DNA of 64,000 nt. It comes from Lachnospiraceae bacterium (GTDB lineage Bacteria > Bacillota > Clostridia > Lachnospirales > Lachnospiraceae). The stretch spans positions 1 to 64,000 of the forward strand of contig JAFQUB010000027.1 in assembly GCA_017408735.1 (NCBI GenBank). Direction: 5' to 3'. A program made the translations under genes and the position numbers. Under the pieces are notes generated by a model, which was not told where the DNA came from, made no database searches, and saw only the letters and a list, made by a program, of their open reading frames with translations. Below, one piece after another: positions 36,503-45,469 of the stretch (the stretch's first letter is position 1; each line of letters starts with the position of its first letter).

Positions 36503-37752
36503 ATGGATACCATGAAAATAGGTGATTTTAAAATAGAATCAGGTAAAATTGAATTTGTCTGTCAATTTAACGAGGGGGGGGGGGAAGTCAGAAAAGTATA
36601 TGGTTTGAATTAGATGAAGGTATTATTCCGGGTAATGATGCCATTGCTATAGCCATTTCTACATTTGCAGGTAACAAGTATCAGACATTAGAGTATGATT
36701 TACCTATTTCAGCAAAAGTAAAAGATGACATTGAATCTTTTACTGGGGCTAAAGTAGTGGCTCCAATTATGGAAAGCATAGATAAGCATAAAGAAAGAAC
36801 AGGATGTATCTTAAATTTTAGCGGAGGATTTGATTCTTTAGCAGCATTATATTTAATGCCAGAAGATACAAAGTTGGTTGCAATAGATTTTGGTGGTTGG
36901 TTTGAGCGTGAAAAAGAATTTTTTGAACAGTTTAATCCATATACTTTGAAAACTAATTTTCGTCAGGAAAAGCTGGATAGAAACTCATGGACCTTTATGG
37001 GAATAGGAGCCATTTTATATGCGGAAGCTCTGAATGCAAGGGAGAATGTGTTTGGAACTATTTTAGAAGCTACACCAAAACATTTTGTTAAGAAACCAAA
37101 TGCAGCATATAATGGTAATACAACACCATTTTTATATGCCGGACTACATGATGTGAGATATACCAATGGACTTACGGAAGTAGGAACAGCGTTAGTGGTA
37201 AGTCATTACGCTCCGGAAATGGCAGATAGATCCTTGAAATCATTGAGTAACCCAAAAACAGAAAAGCGTTACAGAAAAGAATTATTACTTGACATTGTAT
37301 GCGAAAAATTCAATAGAAAAGTAGAATTTGAAAGAACAGAAGCACCAGATAAAAAAATTGCTTTTGGAACAAATTTAGCAGTTGATTTTCTGTGTTTATA
37401 TATACTAAAAAACAGAGGTATGCAGGTAGCAAATGGAACAGTTTCTGATATTCCTCAAGAAGCTGTAGAATTTGTGGCAACTCATGAATTGAAATTTTAT
37501 GAAAGATTAAATTGTGAATTTGTTAGTGGAACTACCTTTTCCAGTGATGAGGCAAGAGGAGAATTTATGAATAAGGTATTGAAAGCTGGAGTGTTGCCAT
37601 ATACGGAAATGGATTACGCAGAGTTCAGAGAAGTAGCAAACTTTTTGAATACATATCATCATTTTATGGAAAACGAAGTTGTTTCTGAGAATAAAAAAAA
37701 GAAAACTTGGATACAGGTGCTAAAAAGATTTTTAAGTGGAGCAAATAAATGA
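36503..37752 (+). CDS. PP-loop ATP pyrophosphatase family protein, out of frame at poly-G tract
   Basis: Translation from the ATG at 36503 reaches an 11-G run (36574-36584) and stops at a TAG (36611-36613) after 36 codons. The rest of the gene continues in another frame, open from the tract to 37752. With 9 or 12 G the frames join and give 415 or 416 residues. The P-loop SGGFDSLAAL (from 36820) marks the adenine nucleotide alpha hydrolase/N-type ATP-PPase group, which adenylates a carbonyl before amide or thio transfer. Its stop overlaps the ATP-grasp gene by 4 bases. As sequenced the full product is not made unless slippage occurs. A GTG at 36757 could start a shorter form, without a clear ribosome site. 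Confidence 0.75.
36574..36584 (+). repeat. Poly-G(11) tract, candidate phase-variation switch
   Basis: Eleven consecutive G residues near codon 24 of the PP-loop gene, in an otherwise AT-rich region. G9 and G12 restore the reading frame; the G11 seen here is off. I noticed no comparable G tract elsewhere in the window. Confidence 0.85.
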
Positions 37753-38921
37753 TAAGGAAAGTAATAAAGAAATTACCGGGCATTAAGCAAATCGTGGGAA
37801 GATTTCAGAATATTCAAAATGAGATTTCCGGATTGCGTAAAAGAATTTCGAATCTAGAAAAAGAAAATAAAAATAAAGCAGAAGAAATCACACTGCTAAA
37901 AAAGGAAATCAAAGAATTAGAAAGTAATTTAAAATCTTATGAACAAGAGAACGTTCATCGTGAACGAGAATTGAAAGCAGAAATAGAAGGATTGAAGAAA
38001 AAAGATGCTTCTGTTTTGAATAATCTCGAAACATTCAAATCAAGATATGGACGAGAACGTTATCAGATGAGAATGGAAATGCGAACAAATTTATATAAGG
38101 CTTTGCCGGAAGAAAAGTATGTGCAAGAAGTGAAAAACTGGTATTTATTATCTACAGGAAAAGTCTTAGATTTGGACAATCCGAAGACCTATAATGAAAA
38201 GCTTCAGTGGATAAAGCTGTTTGAACATAATCCGGATAAAACTACCCTGTCAGATAAATATCTTGTGAGAGAATATGTGCAGGAGAAAATAGGAGAAAAG
38301 TATCTTGTTCCATTGCTAGGTGTATGGAATAATTTTGATGAAATTGATTTTTCAAAGCTGCCAAAGCGTTTTGTATTGAAGGCCAATCATGGATGTGGTT
38401 ATAATCTTGTAGTTCAAAATAAAGACGAATTAGATTTGAAGGATGCAAAAGAAAAATTTGATAAATGGATTACTACGAATTTTGCATATGTAAACTTTGA
38501 GTTACATTATAAAGATATTAAGCCTCTTATTATCGCGGAAGAATATATCGAAAATGAAAATGAAGATTTATATGATTATAAGGTTTGGTGTTTTAATGGA
38601 GAACCTAAATATATCATGTATCTTGCAAATAGAAAAAAGGGTTTGCAGATGGTGTTTTATGATACCGAATGGAACCGCATGCCATTTACCTATTCAGTGG
38701 ATGTGTATGAAGGTGAGGTTCTAAAACCGGACAATTTAGAAGAACTATTGGATATTTCAAGAAAATTAAGCGCTGGATTTAATCATGTAAGAGTGGATTT
38801 TTATCGATTGAATGATGGAGCGTATAAGTTTGGAGAAATGACATTCACAAGTGCGGCTGGAAAAGCGATGTGGAATCCACCGGAATATGACAGAATATTA
38901 GGTGATATGTTTGAAATATAG
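37749..38921 (+). CDS. TupA-like ATP-grasp enzyme with N-terminal coiled coil
   Basis: 390 residues. A basic start and coiled coil (about 18-95, rich in Lys/Glu heptads) lead to an ATP-grasp domain of the TupA type (about 120-390): NEKLQWIKLFEHNP, VLKANHGCGYNLV, IAEEYIENEN, YDYKVWCFNGEPKY and RVDFYRLNDGAYKFGEMTF. ATP-grasp enzymes make amide bonds through acyl-phosphates; TupA is named from teichuronopeptide synthesis, where glutamyl chains join glucuronate. Ugd in the same operon would supply glucuronate. It starts within the stop of the PP-loop gene, so a switch in that gene could also affect its translation. Confidence 0.85.
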   Translation: MIRKVIKKLPGIKQIVGRFQNIQNEISGLRKRISNLEKENKNKAEEITLLKKEIKELESNLKSYEQENVHRERELKAEIEGLKKKDASVLNNLETFKSRYGRERYQMRMEMRTNLYKALPEEKYVQEVKNWYLLSTGKVLDLDNPKTYNEKLQWIKLFEHNPDKTTLSDKYLVREYVQEKIGEKYLVPLLGVWNNFDEIDFSKLPKRFVLKANHGCGYNLVVQNKDELDLKDAKEKFDKWITTNFAYVNFELHYKDIKPLIIAEEYIENENEDLYDYKVWCFNGEPKYIMYLANRKKGLQMVFYDTEWNRMPFTYSVDVYEGEVLKPDNLEELLDISRKLSAGFNHVRVDFYRLNDGAYKFGEMTFTSAAGKAMWNPPEYDRILGDMFEI

Positions 38922-38996
38922 TTTGACAATAAAAACAAGGGAAAGGAAAAAACGGAGTCTCCTTCATAGATAGGAACCTGGTTAGGTCGAAGTAGA

Positions 38997-40253
38997 ATGA
39001 AAGAAATACGTAAAATAATGTTGGCTTTGATTTTTGGACTGGCTGGAGCGACCATGCTTATGCTGATGATTAATTTATTACCAACGGATGGAATGAAAAA
39101 GAATATTACAGAATCGGTCAAGGTAATGGAACGAGAAGGCGATTATCATGAAGTATTGCCGGGAGTGATTTCCAGCCGTTTAGATAATTTTACAGATTCC
39201 ATTATGTTGGTAAGTAGTGCACATCGGGAAAGTACCAGTTTGATAGAGCGTGCCATGAATATTTATCGTGTTCGATATGAAGGGAAAACGCCTTCTGAAA
39301 CTTTGGTTTCTTATGGAAATGGGGAAGAGGGATACAGTACGGGTGTATATTCAAGATATTGGCATGGGTATCAGATTTTTCTAAAACCGCTATTAATGTT
39401 TTTTAATTATCAGGAAATCAGATATTTGAACATATGTTTGCAATTTATATTGATATTTGCAATTGCAACTGAGTTGGTAAGAAGAGAAATGAAAATATAT
39501 ATTATTCCATATTTTTTCATGATTTTCAGCCTGATGCCTGTAAGCATCGGGCTTTCACTGCAATTTTCAAGTATATTCTATATTGCTAATGGTGCTGTTT
39601 ATGTGCTTTTGAGATGGTGGGAAGTATTAAAACAAAAGCATCAGTTTCTTTTATTTTTTATGATAGCAGGTATGCTCACAAGTTTTATGGATTTTCTCAC
39701 CTATCCATTGGTTACTTTGGGAGTGCCTATTGTATTTTATTTTTTATTATCGTCAAAAGATGCATTTTTGCAAAATTTAATAAAGCTTATAAAATACAGT
39801 ATTATCTGGGCGGTAGGTTATATTGGAATGTGGGTAGGAAAATGGGTGATAGGAAGCGTCCTGTTAAGAAAAAATATTATAACAGATGCAATTGATGCAT
39901 TGCTAAATCGTACTTCATCGGAAACTGCAGATACCACATTCACTCATTGGGATGTAGTGATAAGAAATTTAGACGCTATGTTTGGAACACCGATTAAAAT
40001 TTTGTTTATAGGAACGCTTGTATTTTTGGTGATTTTTTTAGTTGTGAAGACCATTCAAGATAAAAGAAACTATTTTGGAAACTATCATTATCTTATTGTT
40101 GGGTGTATGCCGATTGCCTGGTACATTGTGACAGGAAATCATTCATACATGCATTTCTGGTTTACATACCGAGAATTAGCTATCTTAATCTTTTCGGTTT
40201 TAATGTGGGCGTTTGTCAATACCGCAGAATGCCGGAAGAAAGAGAATGCATAA
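38997..40253 (+). CDS. Multi-pass membrane protein, paralogue of the 54.4 kb gene
   Basis: 418 residues with about ten hydrophobic helices and an outer loop of about 90 residues after the first helix (LDNFTDSIML, then YSRYWHGYQIFLKPLLMFFNY). The minus-strand protein at 54443-55723 carries the same landmarks (LDNYTDGLML, YSRYWHGY, LKPLLLFFNY), so this is a family, probably GT-C-like, whose function I cannot name. The ribosome site is weak, and the downstream ATG at 39018 is an alternative start. Confidence 0.75.
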   Translation: MKEIRKIMLALIFGLAGATMLMLMINLLPTDGMKKNITESVKVMEREGDYHEVLPGVISSRLDNFTDSIMLVSSAHRESTSLIERAMNIYRVRYEGKTPSETLVSYGNGEEGYSTGVYSRYWHGYQIFLKPLLMFFNYQEIRYLNICLQFILIFAIATELVRREMKIYIIPYFFMIFSLMPVSIGLSLQFSSIFYIANGAVYVLLRWWEVLKQKHQFLLFFMIAGMLTSFMDFLTYPLVTLGVPIVFYFLLSSKDAFLQNLIKLIKYSIIWAVGYIGMWVGKWVIGSVLLRKNIITDAIDALLNRTSSETADTTFTHWDVVIRNLDAMFGTPIKILFIGTLVFLVIFLVVKTIQDKRNYFGNYHYLIVGCMPIAWYIVTGNHSYMHFWFTYRELAILIFSVLMWAFVNTAECRKKENA

Positions 40254-40272
40254 CAAAGATGGAGAGAAAAAG

Positions 40273-42240
40273 ATGAAAAAACAAGGCACAATTCAAATAG
40301 TATTTTTCATTACATTAATAATTTGTGGTCTGACTATTGTTTTTCTTGGAACAGAATATTTGTTTCATTCAGATGATGCGACAGTTGTCTTGGTGGCACG
40401 AGAGCAGATTCTTCAAAAAAAGCTGATTATAAAAGATTGGAATCATAGTACAGTTCTTTGGACGATAGGCTTGCAGACCTTTATCATTCCGTTTTTGCTT
40501 TTTATAAAAGACTGGATTCTATGTCGTGAATTGGCAGTGATTCTGCAGACAATATTATTTTTAATAGTAGTATATAAAATAATGAAGAAGCTTGAAATAA
40601 GAGAAAAATTATTTTTCCTGGCATTGTGTATTTTGCCGGTTTCGGAAGAAATATTAGAGCATACTTTTTTTCAGGCAACTTATTTAACCTTTCAATTATT
40701 CTACTATGCAATTTTACTGTTTCTAGTTTGCTTTTATGAAAATCTGGGAATTAAGAAAAAAGCATGTTTTTATGGAATTCTTTGCGGAATTGTTATTGTT
40801 GTCAGCTGTCACAGTAATATTGCTGCGATTTCTTCTATTACTGTGCCAATACTGGCGGCAATCGTTTTGTATTATTTCATAGAAAATTATATCCTATTTC
40901 ACAGAAGTAAACCTGATAAAAGAATTTTATTTGTAAGTGCTGTGTTAATTCTTGCTACAGTTGTAGGGATGGGCATTTATGTAGTAATCTGCAAAATTAC
41001 AGGATTTGATTTTGCAAATGCAGGAGTAAACGAATTTATCGGAACCTCTGGATATGGTATGAAAATTACAGATTATATAGATGAATTTCTGTTGTTATAT
41101 GGGGCAGTAGGTGAGAATGCCCTTTTTTCCATCGAAGGAATTTTGAGAATTGTAAGAATTCTATACTTAGTACTGGCCTGTTTTATAGCACCTTGTTATT
41201 TGATTTGGAATTATAAAAAATTAGAAAGCAGGCAAAAACTGTTCCTTTTATATAGTATTGCAGTGTATGGAATCTTAACGATGGTTGCTGTGCTTACGGG
41301 GAAGTGTTCTTCGAGATATTTTATTCCTGTGTATTTTAACAATATCGTGCTTTTAGGAATTTGCTGTAAATATGCGGAGGAAAATTTTTATGTGTTTGCC
41401 AAAGTGATTCAGACAGGGCTGGCAGCGATGGCAATAGGATGCTGTTTCTTTTATGTTACTTACGATTATCAGGAAAATATAAATAATATTGGAATGTGGC
41501 GTTCGGGATTTGATGTGGCAGATAAGGAACTGGTTGAGTTTTTGGAAGAAAATGATATTCATTTTATATATGCACCTTATTGGCATGCATATTCAAATAT
41601 GGTGATTTCTGATGGAAATGTGCAGGCAATGGCATATGATGGAAATGAGCCTATGCAAACCAAGAACTGGTTGAATTCTAATCGCTGGAACCAGCCGGAA
41701 TATTATAATGGTAGAACAGCAGTATTGTTTTTACCAACAGTAGAATTGGATGAGGCATATTGGGAACTGGCAAGCGAATATTTACAGTGCAGTAAGTGGA
41801 ATATTTTAGTGTTTGAACAAAATTTACTTTTATATGATGAATTTGTAGAAATTCAGCAAAATCTCAATAAAGAAGTCAATACAGAAAAGATAGTTTTTCA
41901 GGGAGCGGAACTAAAATATACAGGGAATGCAGAGGGAAAAGAAAGTTCTGTGTATCTGTATAAAGAAGGAATTCAAAAGTGGAACTCCTGTGAGTTGGAA
42001 GCAGGGGAGTATCTTGTGACTATTCAAGGAAAGAATCTAAAGAATTTATCCGTATTTTCCTATTATCTGGATGAAGCCGGACGTATTATGACCATTGACA
42101 TGAAAAATGTCCACAAAGAGAATAAGAAAGTTACTTATCGCATTCTACTGGAGGAAGACAAAAAAGTGGAATTTTATGAAAAAAATGAAATGGATCAAAC
42201 AATGCGTATTGATAAGATTCAAGTGGAAAAAGTACAGTGA
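40273..42240 (+). CDS. GT-C-like membrane protein with C-terminal extracytoplasmic domain
   Basis: 655 residues: about eleven hydrophobic helices to residue 425, then a soluble region of about 230 residues with alternating beta segments. The first outer loop holds HSDDATVVLVAREQI, the double-acid motif common in GT-C enzymes. The ATG at 40273 follows GGAGAG; the reading frame extends upstream into the preceding gene without a good site. It probably transfers a lipid-linked sugar outside the cell; the C-terminal domain may bind the acceptor. Specificity is unknown. Confidence 0.75.
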   Translation: MKKQGTIQIVFFITLIICGLTIVFLGTEYLFHSDDATVVLVAREQILQKKLIIKDWNHSTVLWTIGLQTFIIPFLLFIKDWILCRELAVILQTILFLIVVYKIMKKLEIREKLFFLALCILPVSEEILEHTFFQATYLTFQLFYYAILLFLVCFYENLGIKKKACFYGILCGIVIVVSCHSNIAAISSITVPILAAIVLYYFIENYILFHRSKPDKRILFVSAVLILATVVGMGIYVVICKITGFDFANAGVNEFIGTSGYGMKITDYIDEFLLLYGAVGENALFSIEGILRIVRILYLVLACFIAPCYLIWNYKKLESRQKLFLLYSIAVYGILTMVAVLTGKCSSRYFIPVYFNNIVLLGICCKYAEENFYVFAKVIQTGLAAMAIGCCFFYVTYDYQENINNIGMWRSGFDVADKELVEFLEENDIHFIYAPYWHAYSNMVISDGNVQAMAYDGNEPMQTKNWLNSNRWNQPEYYNGRTAVLFLPTVELDEAYWELASEYLQCSKWNILVFEQNLLLYDEFVEIQQNLNKEVNTEKIVFQGAELKYTGNAEGKESSVYLYKEGIQKWNSCELEAGEYLVTIQGKNLKNLSVFSYYLDEAGRIMTIDMKNVHKENKKVTYRILLEEDKKVEFYEKNEMDQTMRIDKIQVEKVQ

Positions 42241-42269
42241 TTGCAATGGATTAGAAACAATGATATAAT
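42241..42269 (+). promoter_or_regulatory. Internal sigma-A promoter
   Basis: TTGCAA (42241-42246), 17-bp spacer, perfect TATAAT (42264-42269), starting right after the stop of the preceding gene. It makes a start codon at 42241 impossible for this transcript and favours 42325. It provides a possible entry point for the amino-sugar genes downstream. Confidence 0.7.
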
Positions 42270-42324
42270 CAAAAATTGGAGTTATGAATATTTTGTGTGT
42301 TATGAAGATATGGAGCAGTTTAAA

Positions 42325-43743
42325 ATGAATAAGATTATGGATAAATTGAAATTAAACACAAAAGAGCCAAACTGGTTAGAATATTTCTTCCCTATTGTGC
42401 TTTGGGGAGTATGGATTTTCTTGTATTCCTATATTGATTTTCGAAGTCTGACGATTTGGTCAACTACATTACTGGATTGTCTGGTAGATGGAAACTTATA
42501 TAATTATTACGAGATTGTACATGAAAATATTCATGGGGTTCCTCATGCTTATTTTTGCTATAATTATATAATATTGATTCCATGGGCTATCTGGAATATT
42601 CCAATATGGTTGATACAACGTTTTCTGCACATTGAGATATTAAGCAGTACCTGGATGATGGCATGGTCCCATTTGTTTTTGATAGCAGTGTTTTTAGTTA
42701 CTCTTATCTTTACCAAAAAGATTGTAGAAATGTTTGTGGAAGATAAGACAAAGCAGGCTTGGAATTGCTATTTGATTTTTACATTTCCATTTATGTTCTT
42801 AGGTGTTGTGCTGGCAGGCCAGACGGACATTATTGCAATTGCCATCACTGTGGCAGCAATTTATTATTTACTAAAAGATAAGCAGGGGATGTTTCTACTG
42901 TTAATGGCCATATCTATTGCTGCGAAACCATTTTTCATTTTTGCCTATATTGCCATTATTTTGTTAATTGAGAAAAATATTATAAAAATAGGGTTGAAAC
43001 TAGCGTGTAGTGTGGTTTTTATGCTTTTATTTCAGGTGATATACCAAAATGCTCCCATGTATTTGGAATCGTATGCAGCAGGAACAGGAAATTCCATTAT
43101 TGAAAAAACAGTAACCAGTGCAATTGATGCGAATATCATATATAAAGCACCGTTGGTTATTATTCTCCTTGTGATTCTTTATTTTGTGGCATATTGTATT
43201 TCATATGATGCTACCAAAGAAAAGAAATATTATGTTATATATATGATGGTGGCACCTATGATGGTGTACTTTTGCTTTTCTCATTACGAATTTTATCGTA
43301 TGATTTATTTGGCGCCATTTTTTATGATATTGATTACAATGAATCAAAAGCTTTATCGCATAAATGTAATTCTTGAAACAATAATTTCAGCAGTGGGTGT
43401 ATTTTTGATGATTTATTATAAATGGACTGCTGCAGTAGAATATTTTAATCATAATGCGATGAAGGTTTTAGGTTTTGGAAAAAGTACCAGCGGGTGTACT
43501 TATAACAGTTTGTATGATTTATTGACAGCAAAGATGGAAAATCTTCTTATGATTCAGAATATAGCAGCAGCAGTATTTATTACAGCGGCAGGAATTTTTC
43601 TGATAATTAATCTTCCTGCGGTAACAGCCAGAATAAAACAGCCGGTTGAGAAATGTGAAAGATGGCTGTATTGGGTGAATACAGCTGTAATGTATGGATT
43701 TATGGGAAGTTTATTAATGTGTTATTTTAATGTGATTCCATAG
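42325..43743 (+). CDS. Multi-pass membrane protein, GT-C glycosyltransferase-like
   Basis: 472 residues with about ten helices, related to the minus-strand protein at 7448-8887. Landmarks: LDCLVDGNLYNYYEIV in the first outer loop, WAIWNIPIWLIQRF, LAGQTDIIAIAITVAAIYYLLKDK-type helices and an aromatic C-terminal half. The start at 42325 follows a GGAG in the right range and lies after the predicted promoter; 42310 is an alternative. Probably an extracytoplasmic glycosyltransferase that uses a polyprenyl-phosphate sugar. Confidence 0.75.
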   Translation: MNKIMDKLKLNTKEPNWLEYFFPIVLWGVWIFLYSYIDFRSLTIWSTTLLDCLVDGNLYNYYEIVHENIHGVPHAYFCYNYIILIPWAIWNIPIWLIQRFLHIEILSSTWMMAWSHLFLIAVFLVTLIFTKKIVEMFVEDKTKQAWNCYLIFTFPFMFLGVVLAGQTDIIAIAITVAAIYYLLKDKQGMFLLLMAISIAAKPFFIFAYIAIILLIEKNIIKIGLKLACSVVFMLLFQVIYQNAPMYLESYAAGTGNSIIEKTVTSAIDANIIYKAPLVIILLVILYFVAYCISYDATKEKKYYVIYMMVAPMMVYFCFSHYEFYRMIYLAPFFMILITMNQKLYRINVILETIISAVGVFLMIYYKWTAAVEYFNHNAMKVLGFGKSTSGCTYNSLYDLLTAKMENLLMIQNIAAAVFITAAGIFLIINLPAVTARIKQPVEKCERWLYWVNTAVMYGFMGSLLMCYFNVIP

Positions 43744-43791
43744 GAATGAAAAAGTAAATAATGAAAGTAGAGAGCAGAAAGAGGGAAAATT

Positions 43792-44922
43792 ATGATTAAT
43801 TTTAATGTACCACCATATGTAGGAACAGAAATGAAGTATATAGAAGAAGCGATTGCTAGTCATAAGATATGTGGTGATGGTGACTTTACCAAAAGATGTA
43901 CAAAGTGGATAGAAGACAAAACAAAAACAAGCAAGGCATTACTTACAACTTCATGTACTCATGCAACAGAAATGGCTGCATTGCTTTGTGATATTGCACC
44001 GGGTGATGAGGTGATTATGCCCTCTTATACCTTTGTTTCTACGGCAGATGCTTTTGTGCTTAGAGGTGCAACGGCAGTATTTGTGGACGTTAAAAAAGAA
44101 ACCATGAATATGGATGAAAATCTAATCGAGGCAGCAATTACGGAGAAAACAAAAGCGATTGTTCCGGTACATTATGCAGGGGTACCTTGTGAAATGGACA
44201 AAATTATGGAAATTGCCAAGCGTCATAATTTGGTAGTAATAGAAGATGCAGCACAAGGTATTATGAGCAGTTACAAAGGAAAGCCTTTGGGAACGATTGG
44301 GGATTATGGATGTTTTAGCTTTCACGAAACAAAGAATTATTCCATGGGTGAAGGCGGAGCTCTATTGATTCGTAATCCTGAAATGGTAGAAGAAGCAGAG
44401 ATTATCAGGGAAAAGGGAACTAACCGAAGCAAGTTTTTCCGAGGACAAATTGATAAATACACTTGGGTAAATGCAGGTTCTTCTTACCTTCCGAGTGAGC
44501 TAAATGCAGCGTATCTATGGGCACAGTTAGAACAGGCGGAGAAAATCTATGACGACAGAATGAATACATGGAACTGTTATTACGATAATTTGAAGGAGTT
44601 AGAGAGCGAAGGAAAGATAGAACTTCCGTATATTCCGGATGAGTGTGTTCATAATGCGCATATGTTCTATCTAAAAGCCAAGGACTTAGAAGAACGTACG
44701 GAATTAATTGATTTCTTAAAGGCGAAGGGAATTTTGGCAGTATTTCATTATATTCCGTTACATACAGCACCGGCAGGCTTGAAATTTGGAAGATTTCATG
44801 GCGAGGATAAGCACACTACAAAGGAAAGTGAGCGTTTGTTACGTCTTCCGCTATATTATGGCATTGAAAAAGAAAAAGTGTTGTATATTTGTGATATGGT
44901 AAGAGAGTTTTATGGGAAATAA
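43792..44922 (+). CDS. dTDP-4-amino-4,6-dideoxygalactose transaminase, WecE/RffA-like
   Basis: 376 residues, PLP-dependent DegT/DnrJ/EryC1/StrS aminotransferase. The sequence follows enterobacterial WecE closely: NVPPYVGTEMKYIEEAI at the start, GDEVIMPSYTFVSTADAFVLRG, VIEDAAQGIMSSYKG, and the PLP lysine Lys181 in FHETKN. It converts a dTDP-4-keto-6-deoxy sugar to the 4-amino form using glutamate. The GNAT gene overlapping its end would acetylate that amine. RmlA/RmlB are not recognisable here, so the dTDP donor must be made elsewhere, or the enzyme uses another NDP-4-keto sugar. Confidence 0.9.
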   Translation: MINFNVPPYVGTEMKYIEEAIASHKICGDGDFTKRCTKWIEDKTKTSKALLTTSCTHATEMAALLCDIAPGDEVIMPSYTFVSTADAFVLRGATAVFVDVKKETMNMDENLIEAAITEKTKAIVPVHYAGVPCEMDKIMEIAKRHNLVVIEDAAQGIMSSYKGKPLGTIGDYGCFSFHETKNYSMGEGGALLIRNPEMVEEAEIIREKGTNRSKFFRGQIDKYTWVNAGSSYLPSELNAAYLWAQLEQAEKIYDDRMNTWNCYYDNLKELESEGKIELPYIPDECVHNAHMFYLKAKDLEERTELIDFLKAKGILAVFHYIPLHTAPAGLKFGRFHGEDKHTTKESERLLRLPLYYGIEKEKVLYICDMVREFYGK

Positions 44923-45448
44923 GGAAATGAAAGAACAGAAAGAAAGAATTGTATTAGAACTTATAAAGAAATCGGATACACCGTTGATTGTAAAATGGAG
45001 AAATAATGAAAAAGTTCGTAAAAACTTCATTTTTCAAGAAATCTTTACAGAAGAAATGCATAATAAATGGATGGATACCAAAGTGGCAAGTGGAGAAGTG
45101 GTGCAGTTTATTATTCGTTTGAAGGAAAGTAAAAAAGCAATTGGTTCTGTCTATTTTCGCGACATTGATTATGACAAGAAAGAGGCGGAATATGGCATTT
45201 TTATTGGGGAAGATACCGAAAGAGGAATGGGGTATGGTTCAGAAGCTGCAAGGCTTGCATTGGCGTATGCATTTTCAGAATTGAAGTTAGAGAGTGTGTT
45301 TTTGCGTGTGTTTGCAGATAATACGGCTGCGATTCGCAGTTATAGCTCCGTAGGATTTGAAGAAACAGAATACCAAAAGAATGCGGTGAAAAATGATGGC
45401 ATATTTCGTGATTTAATATTTATGAAAAAGTATAATGATTTACTATAG
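44912..45448 (+). CDS. GNAT acetyltransferase, probably sugar amine acetyltransferase
   Basis: 178 residues, RimJ/RimL/PseH-like GNAT fold. The acetyl-CoA loop reads ERGMGYGSEAARL near residues 107-119, and the NTAAIRSYSSVGFEE helix follows. It overlaps the aminotransferase gene by 11 bases, so it likely acts on the same 4-amino sugar in the way WecD does for Fuc4N. A second ATG at 44927 is possible. Protein N-terminal acetylation is the alternative for this family but does not fit the neighbours. Confidence 0.83.
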   Translation: MGNKEMKEQKERIVLELIKKSDTPLIVKWRNNEKVRKNFIFQEIFTEEMHNKWMDTKVASGEVVQFIIRLKESKKAIGSVYFRDIDYDKKEAEYGIFIGEDTERGMGYGSEAARLALAYAFSELKLESVFLRVFADNTAAIRSYSSVGFEETEYQKNAVKNDGIFRDLIFMKKYNDLL

Positions 45449-45469
45449 ATAATAAGAGAGGCTAAAAAG

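Noticed and set aside
38922-38927. TTGACA after the TupA-like gene
   Set aside because: No acceptable -10 box at 16-18 bp, so not called a promoter.
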